A DNA stretch of 64,000 nt from NCBI RefSeq assembly GCF_008364825.1, contig NZ_VTTO01000006.1:372001-436000 (forward strand), read 5' to 3'. The notes under the pieces were generated by a model. It was not told the origin of the DNA. It saw nothing but the letters and a program-made list of their open reading frames with translations, and did not search any database. Shown in pieces: positions 45,015 to 53,748 of this stretch (position 1 is the stretch's first letter; each line of letters begins with the position of its first letter). Source of the stretch: Azospirillum sp. B21. Lineage in GTDB: Bacteria > Pseudomonadota > Alphaproteobacteria > Azospirillales > Azospirillaceae. The position numbers and the translations under genes are program-made.

Positions 45015-45659
45015 TCAGGGCGTGGCGGCGACCACCGGCCGCAGGCTGTCGATCATGCGCGCCACCACGCGCTGGGCGACGTTGTTGACGCTGTCGCGGC
45101 TGAAATAGCCGCGTCCGGCCTCCGACTGGCTGGAGGTCCAGAGAACGGCACCGTCGGATACCCGCACCAGCCGGGCGTTCAGCCCGACCACCGGTTCCTC
45201 CCGCAGGCCATGCTGATAACCGTATTCCGATACGCTACCGGCCAGCACCGCATCCACCTCCAGCACCCGGCCGGCGGCCTGCACGTCGAGCGGGGCATCG
45301 GCGGAAGTTTCGGTTGCCGTTGCCGCACCCGCGTCGGTGGACTTCTGGGCCGCAAGGCGGCTGCGGACGCGGCCGGCCTCCACCGTGCGGACGTTGCCGA
45401 CGCCGTACAGCTCGGTGGAGACGAGATCGGCGGCGATCTGGCCGGCGTTGGGGTGGTTGGTCAGGTTCTCGAACGGCAGAACGGCGACGGTGGCGCCGGC
45501 CAGCAGCGCGGCACCGGGCTGGGCGAAGTCGCGGCTGTTGATCCGCCCGACGCTGCACCCCGCCAGCAGCAGCCCGGCCAGCAGCAGCGCGCCGCAAGCC
45601 TGTATTCCCTTGATTTTCATCCCCATGCCCGTCGGCCCCATCGCGTCACGCATCCCCAT
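45015..45659 (-). CDS. pelC: PelC, outer-membrane lipoprotein
   Basis: About 201-214 aa. Lipobox LLAGC preceded by a hydrophobic stretch; FENLTNHPNAGQIAADLVSTELY is PelC-like (here FENLTNHPNAGQ and STELYGVGNV). PelC forms a ring at the outer membrane that funnels the polymer to the PelB barrel. Start uncertain: ATG 45659 has GGAAGGG ten bases upstream, whereas ATG 45620 gives a more conventional signal peptide. Slightly longer than Pseudomonas PelC. Confidence 0.85.
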   Translation of the reverse strand: MGMRDAMGPTGMGMKIKGIQACGALLLAGLLLAGCSVGRINSRDFAQPGAALLAGATVAVLPFENLTNHPNAGQIAADLVSTELYGVGNVRTVEAGRVRSRLAAQKSTDAGAATATETSADAPLDVQAAGRVLEVDAVLAGSVSEYGYQHGLREEPVVGLNARLVRVSDGAVLWTSSQSEAGRGYFSRDSVNNVAQRVVARMIDSLRPVVAATP

Positions 45660-45703
45660 TCCCGCGTTTCCCTTCCTTTAACCATGAAGACGTTGACACA
45701 CCG

Positions 45704-47491
45704 TCAATAACGCCAGACCAGAGTGACGCCTGCGCTGTTCACCGCGCTGGCCGTGCCGCGGGCGGTGGAGCGGGCATGGGCGGCGCGAATCCCCAGTTCC
45801 AGCCCGTCCGCCGGCTCCCAACCCAGGGAAACCGCGCCTTGCGGGCCGCTGCGCCCCCGTCGGTCGTAGGCATAGCCGAGCTGCGCGGCGTAGCGGACAT
45901 AATCGGTGACATGGTCCTCGACGTTGATCTGGAGCGCGTGGACCTCGCGCGTCGCGGCCGGCAGCGGGACATAGGTCTGTCCGTCCGCGTTCTGCCGTTC
46001 CTCGCGCTGGCCGACATATTCGGCATCCAGCACATAGGCGACGCTGGCCAGCGGCCCGGCGGCGTTGAGGGTATAACGCAAGGAGCCCTCCACCGTGGCG
46101 CTGCGCGCCAGATCGGCGGCCCCGGCCAGCCCATAGCGGTTGTATCCGGCGCCGACCGACAGCGACCAGCGCTCCGACAGCCGTTCCTCATGCTGCAGGA
46201 ACAGGCGGTCGCGCCGTCCGCCGCCGACGATGCCCTCCAGGAAGGCGAAGTTCGGCTCGCTCCAGGCGAAGCCGGCGCGGGTTTCCGACTCCTCGTCGCG
46301 CCAGCCATGGGTGTAGCCGGCGCCCAGCGTCCGCGGGGCGGCGTAGATGGACAGGGTGGAGCGCTGCAGCTCCGGCCAGTCATGGACCAGCGCCGCCTCC
46401 AGACGGGTGCGCGCGCCATGAAAGGGTTCCAGCCGGCCGTCGGCGCGCTGGGCGGCGTCGACATCCACCTCGCGCCGTTCCAGCCCCCAGGTCAGGCTGG
46501 TCGAGCGGCCAAGCTCCTGCACTCCGGCGAGCCGCGCGATGCGCTGCATGTCGGCGTTGCGCACCTGCTGCCAATCGACGTCGAGGCGGACGCGGTCGGC
46601 ATTCGCGTGCAGAAGCAGCGCCTTGGCCTGGACCAACGACGGTTCATCGGGCGTCAGTTCCAGTGCGCCGTCATAGGCCATGACCGCCTCGCGCCAGCGG
46701 CCGAGCCGTTCCTCCGCTTGGCCCAGCAGGGCGGTGGACTGGGCATCCCGCGGGTCCTGGGCCAGCAGGTCGCGCAGCAGCACCCGCGCCGGCCTGACCT
46801 CTCCGCCTTCCATCAGGGCCAGGGCACGGAAATAGTCGATGCGGCGCCCGGCCGCCCGGTCGGCCGCCTCGGCCTGCGGCGTCGGGCCCACGGCGGGGGC
46901 GCGGGCCAGCGCGACGGTGACGCCCTTCGGGTCCGCCGCGATGTCGGCTGTGACGTCGGTGGCGAGGACCAGCACGACGCTGTCGTAGCCGTAGAGGATG
47001 TTGTCGATCCAGGACTCCAGCCGCTCCGGCACGCGGTCGAGCTCGACCTCACCGAGCGGTCGGCTGAAACGCAGGACGATCTCGCGTCCCTGGCGCTCCA
47101 CCTCGGTCGCGACCGGAGCGGTCCAGCCCAGGGTGAGCCGGGCGGCGCGGTCCTCCCGCACCGTTTCCAAGCGTGCGGCGGATGGCGCCGGCTGGGCATG
47201 GATGGGGGTGGCGGCAAGGAGGAGGGTTAGGAAGACAAGTATGAGTGCCTTTGATCCCCTCTCCCCCCCGGGGAGAGGGTTAGGGTGAGGGGGATGCGTG
47301 AGGAGGATTCTCGGGAAGTCACGCCACGCATCCCCCTCACCCTCCCCGCGCCGATGGCGCGGGGCCCCTCCCTCTCCCCACTTTCGGCGGACCGGAGGTC
47401 CGCCTGTCGCGTCAGGGCAAACTTCGTTTGCGCGGGAGCGGGGGGGAGAGGGGGTGGATTGCGGGGATTGATTACGGAAGAGCCAGGACAC
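45704..47491 (-). CDS. pelB: PelB C-terminal half: outer-membrane beta-barrel protein with unclear start
   Basis: A signal peptide (residues 80-99 of the frame, KALILVFLTLLLAATPIHA), an AMIN-like domain, a short TPR unit (LLRDLLAQDPRDAQSTALLG region, about 238-280) and a barrel domain ending in LVWRY, the aromatic end of outer-membrane barrels. Equivalent to the barrel part of Pseudomonas PelB, which is one chain. The only in-frame ATG/GTG/TTG codon upstream of the signal peptide is GTG 47491, which overlaps the end of the TPR half; 80 low-complexity codons from a repeat element would then precede the signal. The true start is unresolved. Confidence 0.75.
   Translation of the reverse strand: MSWLFRNQSPQSTPSPPRSRANEVCPDATGGPPVRRKWGEGGAPRHRRGEGEGDAWRDFPRILLTHPPHPNPLPGGERGSKALILVFLTLLLAATPIHAQPAPSAARLETVREDRAARLTLGWTAPVATEVERQGREIVLRFSRPLGEVELDRVPERLESWIDNILYGYDSVVLVLATDVTADIAADPKGVTVALARAPAVGPTPQAEAADRAAGRRIDYFRALALMEGGEVRPARVLLRDLLAQDPRDAQSTALLGQAEERLGRWREAVMAYDGALELTPDEPSLVQAKALLLHANADRVRLDVDWQQVRNADMQRIARLAGVQELGRSTSLTWGLERREVDVDAAQRADGRLEPFHGARTRLEAALVHDWPELQRSTLSIYAAPRTLGAGYTHGWRDEESETRAGFAWSEPNFAFLEGIVGGGRRDRLFLQHEERLSERWSLSVGAGYNRYGLAGAADLARSATVEGSLRYTLNAAGPLASVAYVLDAEYVGQREERQNADGQTYVPLPAATREVHALQINVEDHVTDYVRYAAQLGYAYDRRGRSGPQGAVSLGWEPADGLELGIRAAHARSTARGTASAVNSAGVTLVWRY
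47253..47458. repeat. Hairpin-rich REP-like element at the pelB junction
   Basis: Begins with a self-complementary CCCTCTCCCCCCC-GGGGAGAGGG block (47258-47279) and contains small perfect hairpins GCGCC-GAT-GGCGC (47349-47361) and GCAAAC-TTC-GTTTGC (47418-47432), and GGACC-GGA-GGTCC (47390-47402). Its first block matches the element at 62007-62115. It fills the space between the TPR-half stop and the barrel-half signal sequence. Confidence 0.75.
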
Positions 47492-50400
47492 GGCGGGCCT
47501 CCGGCAGTCGTCCGTTTTCGATCAGCATCGATGCATAATCCGCCTTCAGCTGCCGGTCGCCGGGGCGGCGCTTGCGCAGGGAGTCGAACAGGACGACGGC
47601 GTCATCGACCTTGCCCAGCCGGTTCAGCAGGTTCGCCTCCGTCTGGACCGCCGCGTCACCCCGGCCACTACGGGCACGGAGCTGGGTCAGCGCGGTGCGG
47701 TAGAAGGGTGCGGCGGCGGCCGGGCGCTTCAGGGCGGTCAGCGCCTCGCCCAGGAAGTAATGCGCCTCGTAATCGTCAGGGCCACGCGCGGTGTAGCGGC
47801 GCAACAGGCGCTCGGCGTCGGCGAGGCGGTTCTCGTCATAGGCCAGCATGCCAAGCTGGCGCAGCGCGTCGGCATCCTCCGGCATCCGCGCCAGCAGAGC
47901 CGTCCAGGCTTCCCCGGCGGCAGTGCGCTGGCCGGCCTGTTCGGCAAGGCGGGCATAGCGGCGCAGGCGGTCGGGCGCGGTTTCCTCACGCAGGGCGGCG
48001 CGCACGGCGACGGCCAGTTCCTTGCCCTTGCCGGCCGACGCCAGCGCCTCGATGTAGGGCGCCTTCAGCGCCGGCTGAACCGGTGGGCCGGCTTGCGTTG
48101 CGAGACCGGCGGTGACGCGGGCTCCGCCACCGAGTTCGGCCAGACGGTCATACCAAGCCGCCTGCGCTGCCGGGCCGGCCGCCGCCTTGGCCCGCGCCTC
48201 CAGCCAGTCCAGCGCCGCGGCTGGCGGGCGCGGACCCCAGAGATAGGCGAGCTGCTTGAAATCGTCGCTCTGCGGCCCCTCATCGGCCGCCAGCCGCTGC
48301 AAGGCCTGCGTCGCGCCTGCCTTGTCGCCGAGCGCCAGCAGGGCGGAGGCCGGTTCGCGTCGCCGCTCCACCGGCAGGCGGTCGTCGCCGGCGCGGGCCA
48401 GCAGGTAGCGGCGCAGGTCGGCCTTGCGGCCCAGCTTGTCCAGCGTGCCGCGATAGAGCGAATCCTCCGCCTCGGCCAGCGGGGCGACGGCGGCCTGCCG
48501 TTGCAGCAGCGCGGCAAGCTCGGGCAGCGCGTTCGCCTTGGCAGCGGCATCGGCATAGGCCGCCATCCAATCGCCGCCCAGCCGTTCCGCCCGCACACGC
48601 AGCAGCGGCAGCGCGGCGCGGTAGGCCTTGTGGTCGAGCAGCAGGTAGACGATGCCCTGCTCCTCCGCGTCGGTCAGGCCGCCCCTCGCCAGCTTGGCGG
48701 TCAGGTGGCGGGCCAACTCCTCCGACCGGCCGGCGCCGTCGAGCGCCGCGATGTAGGCGGCCTCCACCTCCGCACCGCCCTGGTCGAGCAGGGGGGCCAG
48801 CAGCGGCAGCGCCTCGGCCGGCTTTCCCGTCGCGGTCAAGGCTGCGGCGACGGCCAGACGGCTGCGCGGCGAGGGGTCGAGCGCGAAGGCGCGCTGCGCG
48901 GCGGCCAGGGCCAGCGGAGCGGCACGCCGGTCGGTGACGGCCCGCTCGGCGGCGCTGCCGGCGATGTCCTGCAACAGGGCAACGGGCAGCACCGGCCGGG
49001 CGGCCAGCCAGTCGGCGACGGCATCCGGATCGCCGGCCTTGGCCGCCAGCCTCGCCCACCCCTGCCCGACCGCCGGAGAGGGCTTGCCCTGCCGGCGCGC
49101 GACGAACCAGTCCAGGCCGGCCGGCGCGCGGTCGAGGTCGATGAACAGGGCGGCCAACTCCTCCAGCTGGTCGTCGGGCAACTGGCCGTCCGACAACTGA
49201 TCGTCGGGGAGAGGGGCGGACAGCGCCAGACGGTCGAAGGCCGCGGACGCGGCGGCGCGGCGGCCGGCGCGGTCGAGAATGCGGACGGCGGCCAGCCGGT
49301 CACCGAGAGTCAGCACGCTCCCGGCCAGACCACGCTCCGCCCAGCGCGCGGCGGCATCGGCATCGCCGCGGCCGAGCGCGATGTTCGCCGCCAGCACCGG
49401 GTAATCGGCGAGGAACCCCTCGCCCAACTCGCGGTGCAGGCGGTCGAGAAAGGGGCGGTCGCCGTCGCGCAGAGCCGTCTCGGCCAGCCCGGCCAGCACC
49501 CAATCCGGCGCCAGACGCAGATCACGGCCCTTGGCAGCCCGCAACGCCTCCTGCGCCTGCCCGGCACTCATCTCCAGCGCCAGCAGCCGGCCGAAATGGG
49601 AGTCCTCCACCGGGCCGGACAAGGCCGACAGACGGGTCCGCGCCTCCTCCCGGCGGTCGGCGGCGATCAGCAGGTCGATGTACGCCAACTCCAGCGCCAG
49701 CGCGGGCTTTCGACCGGTCCCTTCCAGCCCGATCACCTGCGGCCCGATCACCTGCGGTTCAAGCAGCCGCAGGCCCAGGTCCGGCCGGGAGGCCGCCGCC
49801 AGCTGGCTCGCCAGACCGATCATGGCGGCGACGGTCGGCCGCTCGCCGAGCCAGCGCCGGGCGCGGCCGAAGGCATCCTCCGCCCGGCCGAGGTCGATCA
49901 GCAGGCTCATCAGCAATTCGCGGCTGTCGGCGCCGATGTTGCCTCGGGCGCGGTCGTCGGCGCGCAGAAGCCGGTCCACCGCGCCGGCATGGTCGCCACG
50001 CGCCGCCAGCAGGGCGGCCAACTCCTGCTGGGCATCGACATCCTCGGGCGCCAGCGCGCAGTAGCGGGCCAGCGCATCGGCCTTCAGCGCCATCCGGTTG
50101 CGGAACCCGGCGGCATAGGCCAGTTCGCGGTAAAGGTCGGCGCTGTGCCGCAGCTCCGCCAGGACCGTCAGGTTTTCCAGGTAATCGCCCGGCCGCTGGG
50201 CATCCTGGTAGAGGCGGCTCAGCAGCTCGCGCGCCTCGATGGAGGACGGTTCGGCGACGATGAACTCCTCGGTCAGCGCGATGGCGCGCTCCACGTCGCC
50301 CTGGACCAGCGACAGGCGGGTCAGCGGCATCACCGTGGCGCCGCCGCGGTCGCCGGCGGCATAGCGCTCCTCGTAGACGGCGCGGGCGCTGTCGTAATCG

Positions 50401-50510
50401 CGGTCGCGGAATTTCTGCAGGGCAAGCTCGCCGCCGCGTGGAATCAGCAGCAGGCTGGCGCCGATGCCCACGAGCAGCACCAGCAGGACGACCAGGATGT
50501 TCGCACGCAT
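47472..50510 (-). CDS. pelB: PelB N-terminal half: membrane-anchored TPR scaffold
   Basis: 1012 aa. One N-terminal membrane helix (ANILVVLLVLLVGIGASLLLI, about 3-22), then a solenoid of many TPR-like repeats over the rest (for example AVYEERYAAGDRGGAT, ALPLLAPLLDQGGAEVEAAY, AERLLRRYTARGPDDYEAHY). Matches the periplasmic TPR part of PelB, which binds the deacetylase and guides polymer. Ends before the barrel, which is a separate frame downstream. ATG 50510 lies eight bases after the pelA stop and behind GGGGTAGGG; upstream TTG/GTG starts are rejected. Confidence 0.85.
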   Translation of the reverse strand: MRANILVVLLVLLVGIGASLLLIPRGGELALQKFRDRDYDSARAVYEERYAAGDRGGATVMPLTRLSLVQGDVERAIALTEEFIVAEPSSIEARELLSRLYQDAQRPGDYLENLTVLAELRHSADLYRELAYAAGFRNRMALKADALARYCALAPEDVDAQQELAALLAARGDHAGAVDRLLRADDRARGNIGADSRELLMSLLIDLGRAEDAFGRARRWLGERPTVAAMIGLASQLAAASRPDLGLRLLEPQVIGPQVIGLEGTGRKPALALELAYIDLLIAADRREEARTRLSALSGPVEDSHFGRLLALEMSAGQAQEALRAAKGRDLRLAPDWVLAGLAETALRDGDRPFLDRLHRELGEGFLADYPVLAANIALGRGDADAAARWAERGLAGSVLTLGDRLAAVRILDRAGRRAAASAAFDRLALSAPLPDDQLSDGQLPDDQLEELAALFIDLDRAPAGLDWFVARRQGKPSPAVGQGWARLAAKAGDPDAVADWLAARPVLPVALLQDIAGSAAERAVTDRRAAPLALAAAQRAFALDPSPRSRLAVAAALTATGKPAEALPLLAPLLDQGGAEVEAAYIAALDGAGRSEELARHLTAKLARGGLTDAEEQGIVYLLLDHKAYRAALPLLRVRAERLGGDWMAAYADAAAKANALPELAALLQRQAAVAPLAEAEDSLYRGTLDKLGRKADLRRYLLARAGDDRLPVERRREPASALLALGDKAGATQALQRLAADEGPQSDDFKQLAYLWGPRPPAAALDWLEARAKAAAGPAAQAAWYDRLAELGGGARVTAGLATQAGPPVQPALKAPYIEALASAGKGKELAVAVRAALREETAPDRLRRYARLAEQAGQRTAAGEAWTALLARMPEDADALRQLGMLAYDENRLADAERLLRRYTARGPDDYEAHYFLGEALTALKRPAAAAPFYRTALTQLRARSGRGDAAVQTEANLLNRLGKVDDAVVLFDSLRKRRPGDRQLKADYASMLIENGRLPEARRVLALP
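49728..49757. repeat. Perfect 15-bp tandem duplication inside the pelB TPR gene
   Basis: CCCGATCACCTGCGG occurs twice in a row, adding five codons in frame (QVIGP twice in the protein). A recent slippage or expansion event in a repeat-protein gene. Confidence 0.8.
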
Positions 50511-50517
50511 CGCCGCC

Positions 50518-52794
50518 CTACCCCGCCACACCAACGGTGGGACGAAGCCGCAGCAGCAGCGGGGCGATGCCGGAAACCGGAACGGTCAGCGCCAGCCGGC
50601 CATCCTCATCCGCAGTCGCGCTGCCGGTCCACAGAACGGTGCCGTCGCGTTCCGCCGTCACCGTCCAGGGACCGGAACGGGGAACCCGCCAGACCATGGA
50701 GCCCTCGCCATAGCCGGTGGCGGCGACGCGGAAGCCTGCGCCCTCCCCCGCCCCCTCCCTCGCCAGCGCCGAGAAGGCCCAGCGCCCTTCGACCAGAAAA
50801 GGCACGGACGCGGGCGGATCGCGGTCGGCGCGGTCGACCTCGGCGAGCGCCACCACCGGCTCCGCCACCGCGGGGTCGAGCGCGACATAGAGGCTGCCCT
50901 GGCTGTGGCGCTGGCCCAGAACCCCGGTGGAACGGGAGAAATCGACCGCGGTGGCGCTGGCCCGGTCGAAACGCAGCGTGTTCAACGCCCCACGGTCGCG
51001 CACGCGCCAGCGCCGCCCATCCTCCAGCGGCTCGAACCGCGCGGTGTAGAAGCCTTCGGCGATGCGGGCATAGGTGGTGGCGGCGACCGGCGCCAGTTCC
51101 TGCCCACGGGCGGCGGTCAGCACGCTGACCAGCGCGTTCAGGCTGGCCGCCTTCTGGCCGCTGTACATGTGGTAGTAGACGTTGAAGGGCTTCAGCCGGA
51201 TCGGAGCGCCGGCGTGCCGCATGGTGTTGACCAGATTGCGGTAGCCGTAGAAGCGGTTGGTCCACAAGTCGGTATAGGTGTTCTCGTTGCTGCCGGCGGC
51301 GTAGATCTGGCGCTCCGCCCCCACCGGCAGGCCGACGGGCGGCAGACCGGTGATGGACGGGAAATCGGCGTCGAACCGGGCGTCGCCGCCGTTCATGTTG
51401 ACGCCGCCCGCCTTGCGGACCGCCGCCAGCGCCGCCTCGTATGGGGACGTATCGCCCGACCATTGCACCAGCACCGCCCGCTTGCCGGTGGGGGCCAACC
51501 GGGTGAAATAGTCCAGTGCGCCGCCGATCTCCTGGTCGAGGTCGAAGGGCTGCTGCAGATAGGCGCGCGGGACGGCATAGCGGCCGATGTCCGACACCTC
51601 GCCCGCCGTCTCCGCCGCATGCTCGTCGCCCTTGCCGGGGCGGTAGGTGCCGTCGCGGTCGAGGAATGGGGCTTCCTTCTGCCGGCTGTAATCCTTGAAG
51701 AAGGCCCATTGAAAGGGATGGGTCCAGGTGTGGCTGGCCGGTTCGACCTGCGGCAGGGAGAACAGCCGCTTCGCCGCTTCAACGGATTGCGGCGTGCCGC
51801 TCCAGGTCGGGTCGAGGTCGCCGACGATGGGGGCGACGGTCACCGGCAGATCGGGAAAGGGCTCGATGGCGGCGATGCGCACCATGTCGGAGGACAGGAC
51901 GCGCTTGGCGGCATGGGGCGCCACCTCCGTCACGTTGCGCCAGCCGTCGCCGTCGATGTGGCTGAAATAGATCCGCCGGCCCGACAGTGTGGTGACGTCG
52001 GGCTTCGGCAGGTCGTCGGTGGCGAAGGCGTCGCCGAAAAAGGCGAAGGGATCGACAATCCATTGGCGCCGGTTGTACTCGGCGTCGAAATGGCGGCTGT
52101 AGCCTTCGGCCGCCAGCCCGCCGGCCGGACCGGTCACCACCAGATGGCTGTCGCTGGCCGGATCGTCCGCCCGCCGCATCACCAGATGGGAGACAACGCG
52201 CGTATCGGTCTTGCGGAACAGCGGGTAACCGGGCAGCACGCCCGACAGCGGCCGTTCGAAACCGATCATCCCGTCGGCCAGCGCCGGCTTGGATTTATAG
52301 GTCAGGTCGGAAAAGCCGTCGTCGTCGCGCAGCCCGAACCTGGCGAAGAAGCGGTTGGCGAGCGCCAGCGGCACCTGCCTGCCGCCGCTTTCCAGCCGCA
52401 CCCCCGGCTGGCCCAGCACGGCGAAGCGGACGCCGCGGTCCATCGCCCGCGCCACCCAGTCGATGTAGGCGCCGACATCGGCGAAGGGATCCCCCGCAAA
52501 CCAGGTGACGACGCCGCGAAGGCCCGGATAGCGCGACAGGTCGGGAAGGCCGTCGGCGACGTTCCAATAGACGACGGACAGGCCCAGATGGTTCAGCGGA
52601 AGCTCCGCCATCGTGTGGATGCGGCCGAGGCGGATCGTTTCCTCCTCGCGCAAGTCCACCAGTGCCAGGATGGTTCGCGGCACCTCCTGCAAGGCGGTTG
52701 CGGCCGCAGGCGGCGCGCCGGCCGCCATGGCGGGAGCGGCCCACGGCAGCAGCAGGCCGAGCGCCAATGCCGCCGTCACTCTGGTGATGCGCAT
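50518..52794 (-). CDS. pelA: PelA deacetylase module (CE18-like), separate protein
   Basis: 758 aa, signal peptide (LALGLLLPWAAPAMA). Equivalent to the C-terminal part of Pseudomonas PelA: reductase-like region, then the polysaccharide-deacetylase domain with metal and catalytic residues HIDGDG (His279, Asp281, Asp283) and SHTWTHPFQW (His355, His359), followed by a beta-rich C-terminus. Partially deacetylates GalNAc in Pel to make it cationic. TGATG junction with the hydrolase gene upstream, so the two PelA halves are coupled. Confidence 0.9.
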   Translation of the reverse strand: MRITRVTAALALGLLLPWAAPAMAAGAPPAAATALQEVPRTILALVDLREEETIRLGRIHTMAELPLNHLGLSVVYWNVADGLPDLSRYPGLRGVVTWFAGDPFADVGAYIDWVARAMDRGVRFAVLGQPGVRLESGGRQVPLALANRFFARFGLRDDDGFSDLTYKSKPALADGMIGFERPLSGVLPGYPLFRKTDTRVVSHLVMRRADDPASDSHLVVTGPAGGLAAEGYSRHFDAEYNRRQWIVDPFAFFGDAFATDDLPKPDVTTLSGRRIYFSHIDGDGWRNVTEVAPHAAKRVLSSDMVRIAAIEPFPDLPVTVAPIVGDLDPTWSGTPQSVEAAKRLFSLPQVEPASHTWTHPFQWAFFKDYSRQKEAPFLDRDGTYRPGKGDEHAAETAGEVSDIGRYAVPRAYLQQPFDLDQEIGGALDYFTRLAPTGKRAVLVQWSGDTSPYEAALAAVRKAGGVNMNGGDARFDADFPSITGLPPVGLPVGAERQIYAAGSNENTYTDLWTNRFYGYRNLVNTMRHAGAPIRLKPFNVYYHMYSGQKAASLNALVSVLTAARGQELAPVAATTYARIAEGFYTARFEPLEDGRRWRVRDRGALNTLRFDRASATAVDFSRSTGVLGQRHSQGSLYVALDPAVAEPVVALAEVDRADRDPPASVPFLVEGRWAFSALAREGAGEGAGFRVAATGYGEGSMVWRVPRSGPWTVTAERDGTVLWTGSATADEDGRLALTVPVSGIAPLLLRLRPTVGVAG

Positions 52795-53708
52795 CACCGG
52801 GGCGGCTCCGGGATCAGGCGGTCGAGTTCGACCGTCGAGACATAGGGGGAAAAGCCGTTGGCCCGCTGCAGAGCATAGATGGCCCGGACGCCCGCCGTAT
52901 CGGCCGGATCCCAGTAATCGAGCGTGAGCAGGCCGAGCCGCGGGTTCAACGCGCCGGCGGCCTTCAGCGCATCCACCTGGAACCGGTAATCCTCGGCGTT
53001 CTGGCGGTGCGGGCGCTTGGCGGCGAAATCCCAGCCGGCATAGACGCTCTCCCCCAGCACATGGCTCAGCAGCGGCGCCGTCTGCGGCAGGATCTCGTAG
53101 GCGCGGTTCTGCATCAGGCCGATGTCCGGCCAGTTGCGGCGGATGGCCCGCACCAGGGCCGCCGCCGCATCGGTCATGCCACGCCAGCGCTTAGGCTCGG
53201 TACGCTCCAAATGCGGCGGATTGTCGAGCGTGTCGAGGAAGACGCCGTGAAAGCCTTCGCGCAGGATCGCCGGCACCAGTTCCTCCACCACCAGCTTGAC
53301 CCAGCGGCGGTCGCGGACATCGACATAGAAGCTGCCGGGCCAGTTGGGGTTCTCCTGGTCCAGGATGCCCCATCCCTTCACCCGGCCGAACCAGGGGCGG
53401 TGCGTCTCCACCTCCCCCACGCTGAGATAGCCGAACAGGGTCTTGCCGCGGTCGGCCAGCGGCTGGAGCGGCGGATGGGTGCGGCTGTCCAGAACCAGCA
53501 GCCGATAGGGTTGGAAGGCCGACAGCGGGGCGGCATCGGCGTAATAGACCGCCCAAGGAGAGTTTGAGGATTGAGCGGCGGAGGATAGAGAGCCGGAAGC
53601 TTGGCCGGTTTCGGCGGCCCGCAGGGGGCGGTTGGGCAACGCCAGCGACGCCGCACCCGACACGAGCCCCACGGCGACAGCGCGCCGCCCGATCAGACCA
53701 CCGATCAC
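52794..53708 (-). CDS. pelA: PelA glycoside hydrolase module (GH166-like), separate protein
   Basis: 304 aa TIM-barrel protein with a signal peptide (RRAVAVGLVSGAASLALP). Equivalent to the N-terminal endo-alpha-1,4-N-acetylgalactosaminidase of PelA; Asp159 (FLDTLD) and Glu220 (LGESVYAGWDF) correspond by position to the two acidic residues of Pseudomonas PelA. Trims Pel in the periplasm and can disperse Pel biofilm when added from outside. Encoded directly before the deacetylase gene, in the same order as the domains of the fused protein. Confidence 0.88.
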   Translation of the reverse strand: MIGGLIGRRAVAVGLVSGAASLALPNRPLRAAETGQASGSLSSAAQSSNSPWAVYYADAAPLSAFQPYRLLVLDSRTHPPLQPLADRGKTLFGYLSVGEVETHRPWFGRVKGWGILDQENPNWPGSFYVDVRDRRWVKLVVEELVPAILREGFHGVFLDTLDNPPHLERTEPKRWRGMTDAAAALVRAIRRNWPDIGLMQNRAYEILPQTAPLLSHVLGESVYAGWDFAAKRPHRQNAEDYRFQVDALKAAGALNPRLGLLTLDYWDPADTAGVRAIYALQRANGFSPYVSTVELDRLIPEPPR

Positions 53709-53748
53709 GCCAGCCGAACCCTTCCCGACGCTTACCCGACCTGAACGG

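Noticed and set aside
47258..47458. CRISPR-like or insertion-sequence interpretation of the GC-rich repeat at pelB
   Set aside because: No regularly spaced direct repeats, no transposase frame and no target-site duplication visible; REP-like palindrome fits better.
47760..51128. 1122-codon open frame on the plus strand
   Set aside because: Antisense shadow of pelB and pelA; Gln/Arg/Gly-rich with no domain.
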